Shown here one piece after another: positions 6,785-7,968 of a stretch of 7,968 nt of DNA; position 1 is the first letter of the stretch, and every line of letters starts with the position of its first letter. Under the pieces are notes generated by a model. It was not told the origin of the DNA. It worked only from the letters and a program-made list of their open reading frames with translations, and made no database searches. The stretch covers positions 1 to 7,968 of the forward strand of contig SVQJ01000074.1 in the NCBI GenBank assembly GCA_015065395.1, given 5' to 3'. Source of the DNA: Oscillospiraceae bacterium. GTDB lineage: Bacteria > Bacillota > Clostridia > Oscillospirales > CAG-272. The position numbers were made by a program, and so were the translations under genes.

Positions 6785-7048
6785 AGGATTTTTCGGTTCT
6801 TTCCTTGAAAGAAAAAAACCAACGGAGCTTTAATAAGACGAAGATCGCGAAAAGACAAAAAGGCCCAAAAAAGGGAAAGAGCACAAAAATGATCTCGCTC
6901 ATTTTTGTGCTCTTTCCCCTTTTTTGTTTATGGCATCTGCGGTGCCGACTCCGAAGCAGAGCTCTGCTTCAGAGTCGGCAGTTGTCTTGCAAGCTTTAGC
7001 TAAACCAATACTTACAGTTTATTTATGAGCTTTTTTCAAAAAACGACC
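6785..7048. repeat. Structured repeat element, copy 2
   Basis: A 264-nt partner of 3298-3562 that fills most of the 303-nt gap between convergent comF and the GH94-like gene. Parts: hairpin 1 (6795-6804/6811-6820), now with two C-A mismatches; helix P1, AAGACAA/TTGTCTT (6852-6858/6982-6988); hairpin 2, 20 bp (6873-6892/6899-6918, loop TCTCGC) extended by six A-T pairs after one bulged C; hairpin 3, 15 of 16 positions paired (6944-6959/6964-6979, loop AGCT); and a T6-C-A6 block near 7031-7043. Segments conserved with copy 1 include GTTCTTTCCTTGAAAG, CAAAAAGGCCC, CTGCGGTG, CTTTAGC and GCTTTTTTCAAAAAA. Confidence 0.85.
6867..6925. terminator. Long A/T-flanked hairpin that could terminate both convergent transcripts
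   Basis: Hairpin 2 of repeat copy 2 has a GC-containing stem flanked by AAAAAA on the left and TTTTTT on the right. This is the form of a bidirectional intrinsic terminator, between comF (stop near 6765) and the minus-strand GH94-like gene (stop at 7069-7071). The stem is longer than a typical terminator, so this may be a by-product of another role. Confidence 0.55.
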
Positions 7049-7068
7049 CTTTATTAAATTGGATAGAA

Positions 7069-7968
7069 TCAGTCACGAACTTTAATGGTTATCTCCTTGC
7101 CCATCTTATCGGCAGGGATATAGAATGTTGGGATACCCATGAGGTTGTCAAATTCTTCGGTATATCCGCAAGCTCCTGTTATCTCTACGCGGCGCTCTCC
7201 CTTGCCGGTGTTTTCGTAGGAAAGCTTTACCTTTGAATCCTTGACATTTATTGTTATTTCTCCGCTCTTTGCCGGGAAATAAGCAGGCGTCTGTATACGG
7301 AGGCCGAAAAGATCGGGATATATACCGAAGCCGTAACGGATGGTTTCTTTAACAAGAACCGCGCCGGAGCCGGTATGCCAGTCACCCATGGATTCTCCGT
7401 CCATACCAAAATCTGCGTTTTCGCAATAAGAGTTAGGCATAACGAATGAAGACATGGTGCAGTTGTCATGAGTGATGACCGCTGTTTTTTCTATCTCCTC
7501 CCATGCACGCTTGCTTTCACCCATTTCAAATAGAGCCATCGTGCCGAAAAGGCTTCCGTGAGCGTAGGCACAGCTGTTCTCGTATGTTCCGGGAACGATA
7601 TTTGCTATTCGTCCCACGCCCTTTGTACCGTTGGGGAAGGGAACATCAAAGGTTTTGAGACCGTATTTGGAGGAAACGGCGTCCATACAATCCATAATGG
7701 ATGACTTAAGAGATGGATCGCGGTGAAGGAATTTGGTGATAGCCCAGAAGGAGTTTGCGGTAAGACTGTATCGTGCAGCACCGTCGGGGTCGGAGAAGGA
7801 GCCGACCTTGTAGGAGATCTTATCTCCCCAGCCGTGAACGATCCTTCTTTCACCGCTTTCGTTGGAAACGATCGCGTGCTGCTCAAGTCCCTTTTCGATC
7901 CCCCTTGCAAGGTCGGAGTATTTAGCTAAAAGATCGTCATATCCGCCGAGCTTTGTGAGTATTTGGCT
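7069..7968 (-). CDS. GH94-like glycoside phosphorylase/hydrolase, C-terminal part (partial)
   Basis: The frame is open from the window edge to a TGA at 7071-7069, giving 299 residues that are probably the last third of a protein of 800 or more residues. Features consistent with the (alpha/alpha)6 catalytic domain of GH94 are a possible catalytic block HGWGDK at residues 45-50 of the fragment, SDPDGAARYSLTANSFW (59-75), NIVPGTYENSCAYAHGSLF, then GDWHTGSGAVLVKET and YPDLFGLRIQTPAYFP, followed by a beta-rich C-terminal region. GH94 enzymes phosphorolyse beta-glucosides such as cellobiose to give a sugar 1-phosphate. The usual D-W-N-D catalytic signature appears here as G-W-G-D, so substrate and even chemistry are uncertain. 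An internal ATG at 7695 is not the real start, because similarity extends upstream. No signal peptide can be judged. Confidence 0.6.
   Translation of the reverse strand, partial: SQILTKLGGYDDLLAKYSDLARGIEKGLEQHAIVSNESGERRIVHGWGDKISYKVGSFSDPDGAARYSLTANSFWAITKFLHRDPSLKSSIMDCMDAVSSKYGLKTFDVPFPNGTKGVGRIANIVPGTYENSCAYAHGSLFGTMALFEMGESKRAWEEIEKTAVITHDNCTMSSFVMPNSYCENADFGMDGESMGDWHTGSGAVLVKETIRYGFGIYPDLFGLRIQTPAYFPAKSGEITINVKDSKVKLSYENTGKGERRVEITGACGYTEEFDNLMGIPTFYIPADKMGKEITIKVRD

Noticed and set aside
6772..6999. Short plus-strand open frame of 75 codons inside repeat copy 2
   Set aside because: Same reason as for copy 1; its amino-acid sequence after the hairpin is unrelated to the copy 1 frame.
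3298..7048. Insertion sequence or composite transposon with the repeats as ends
   Set aside because: The repeats flank ordinary chromosomal genes (recD2, comF), no transposase is present, and no target duplication or terminal inverted repeat was found.

Overview
The window looks like a piece of chromosome from a low-to-moderate GC Firmicute, probably an anaerobic gut or rumen clostridium of the Oscillospiraceae/Ruminococcus kind. The reasons are the strong AAGGAGG-type ribosome binding sites, vegetative sigma-A promoters (one is a perfect TTGACA-17-TATAAT), a RecD2-ComF gene pair, a TIGR04076-type small protein, and carbohydrate genes (galM, a HAD phosphatase/mutase, a GH94-like enzyme). The taxonomic placement is inference.

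Layout from left to right. Positions 3-98 (+) hold the last 31 codons of a probable phosphofructokinase. Its stop overlaps the start of a lipoprotein of unknown function (98-766, +). A strong bidirectional terminator (839-888) separates these from a convergent minus-strand operon, galM then a HAD hydrolase (2619 down to 924), whose genes overlap by 8 nt. A 303-nt divergent intergenic region carries one promoter for galM (-) and one for a TIGR04076-family gene (2923-3225, +). Next come recD2 (3707-5920, +) and a ComF-family gene (5923-6765, +), only 2 nt apart and driven by a consensus promoter. At the right edge, on the minus strand, lies the C-terminal third of a GH94-like glycoside phosphorylase/hydrolase (7069 to beyond 7968), convergent with comF.

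The most unusual content is non-coding. Two copies of a structured element of about 265 nt lie at 3298-3562 and 6785-7048, in the same orientation, each downstream of a plus-strand gene. Each can fold into a 5' hairpin, a closing helix that encloses a very long hairpin plus a second hairpin, and a 3' T/A hairpin. The flanks are similar between copies, but most of the long hairpin's stem is different while both arms stay complementary. Three base pairs elsewhere have changed on both sides. This is the pattern of a structure under selection, and I do not recognise it as a named RNA or repeat family. Whether it acts as RNA (and from which strand), as a terminator, or as a DNA hairpin or mobile repeat cannot be settled from this window.

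How the genes work together: the left part is sugar metabolism (glycolysis, aldose anomer interconversion, a sugar-phosphate-type HAD). The middle is DNA repair/helicase plus a competence-type PRTase. The right edge returns to oligosaccharide use. No CRISPR array, tRNA, rRNA or transposase gene was seen.
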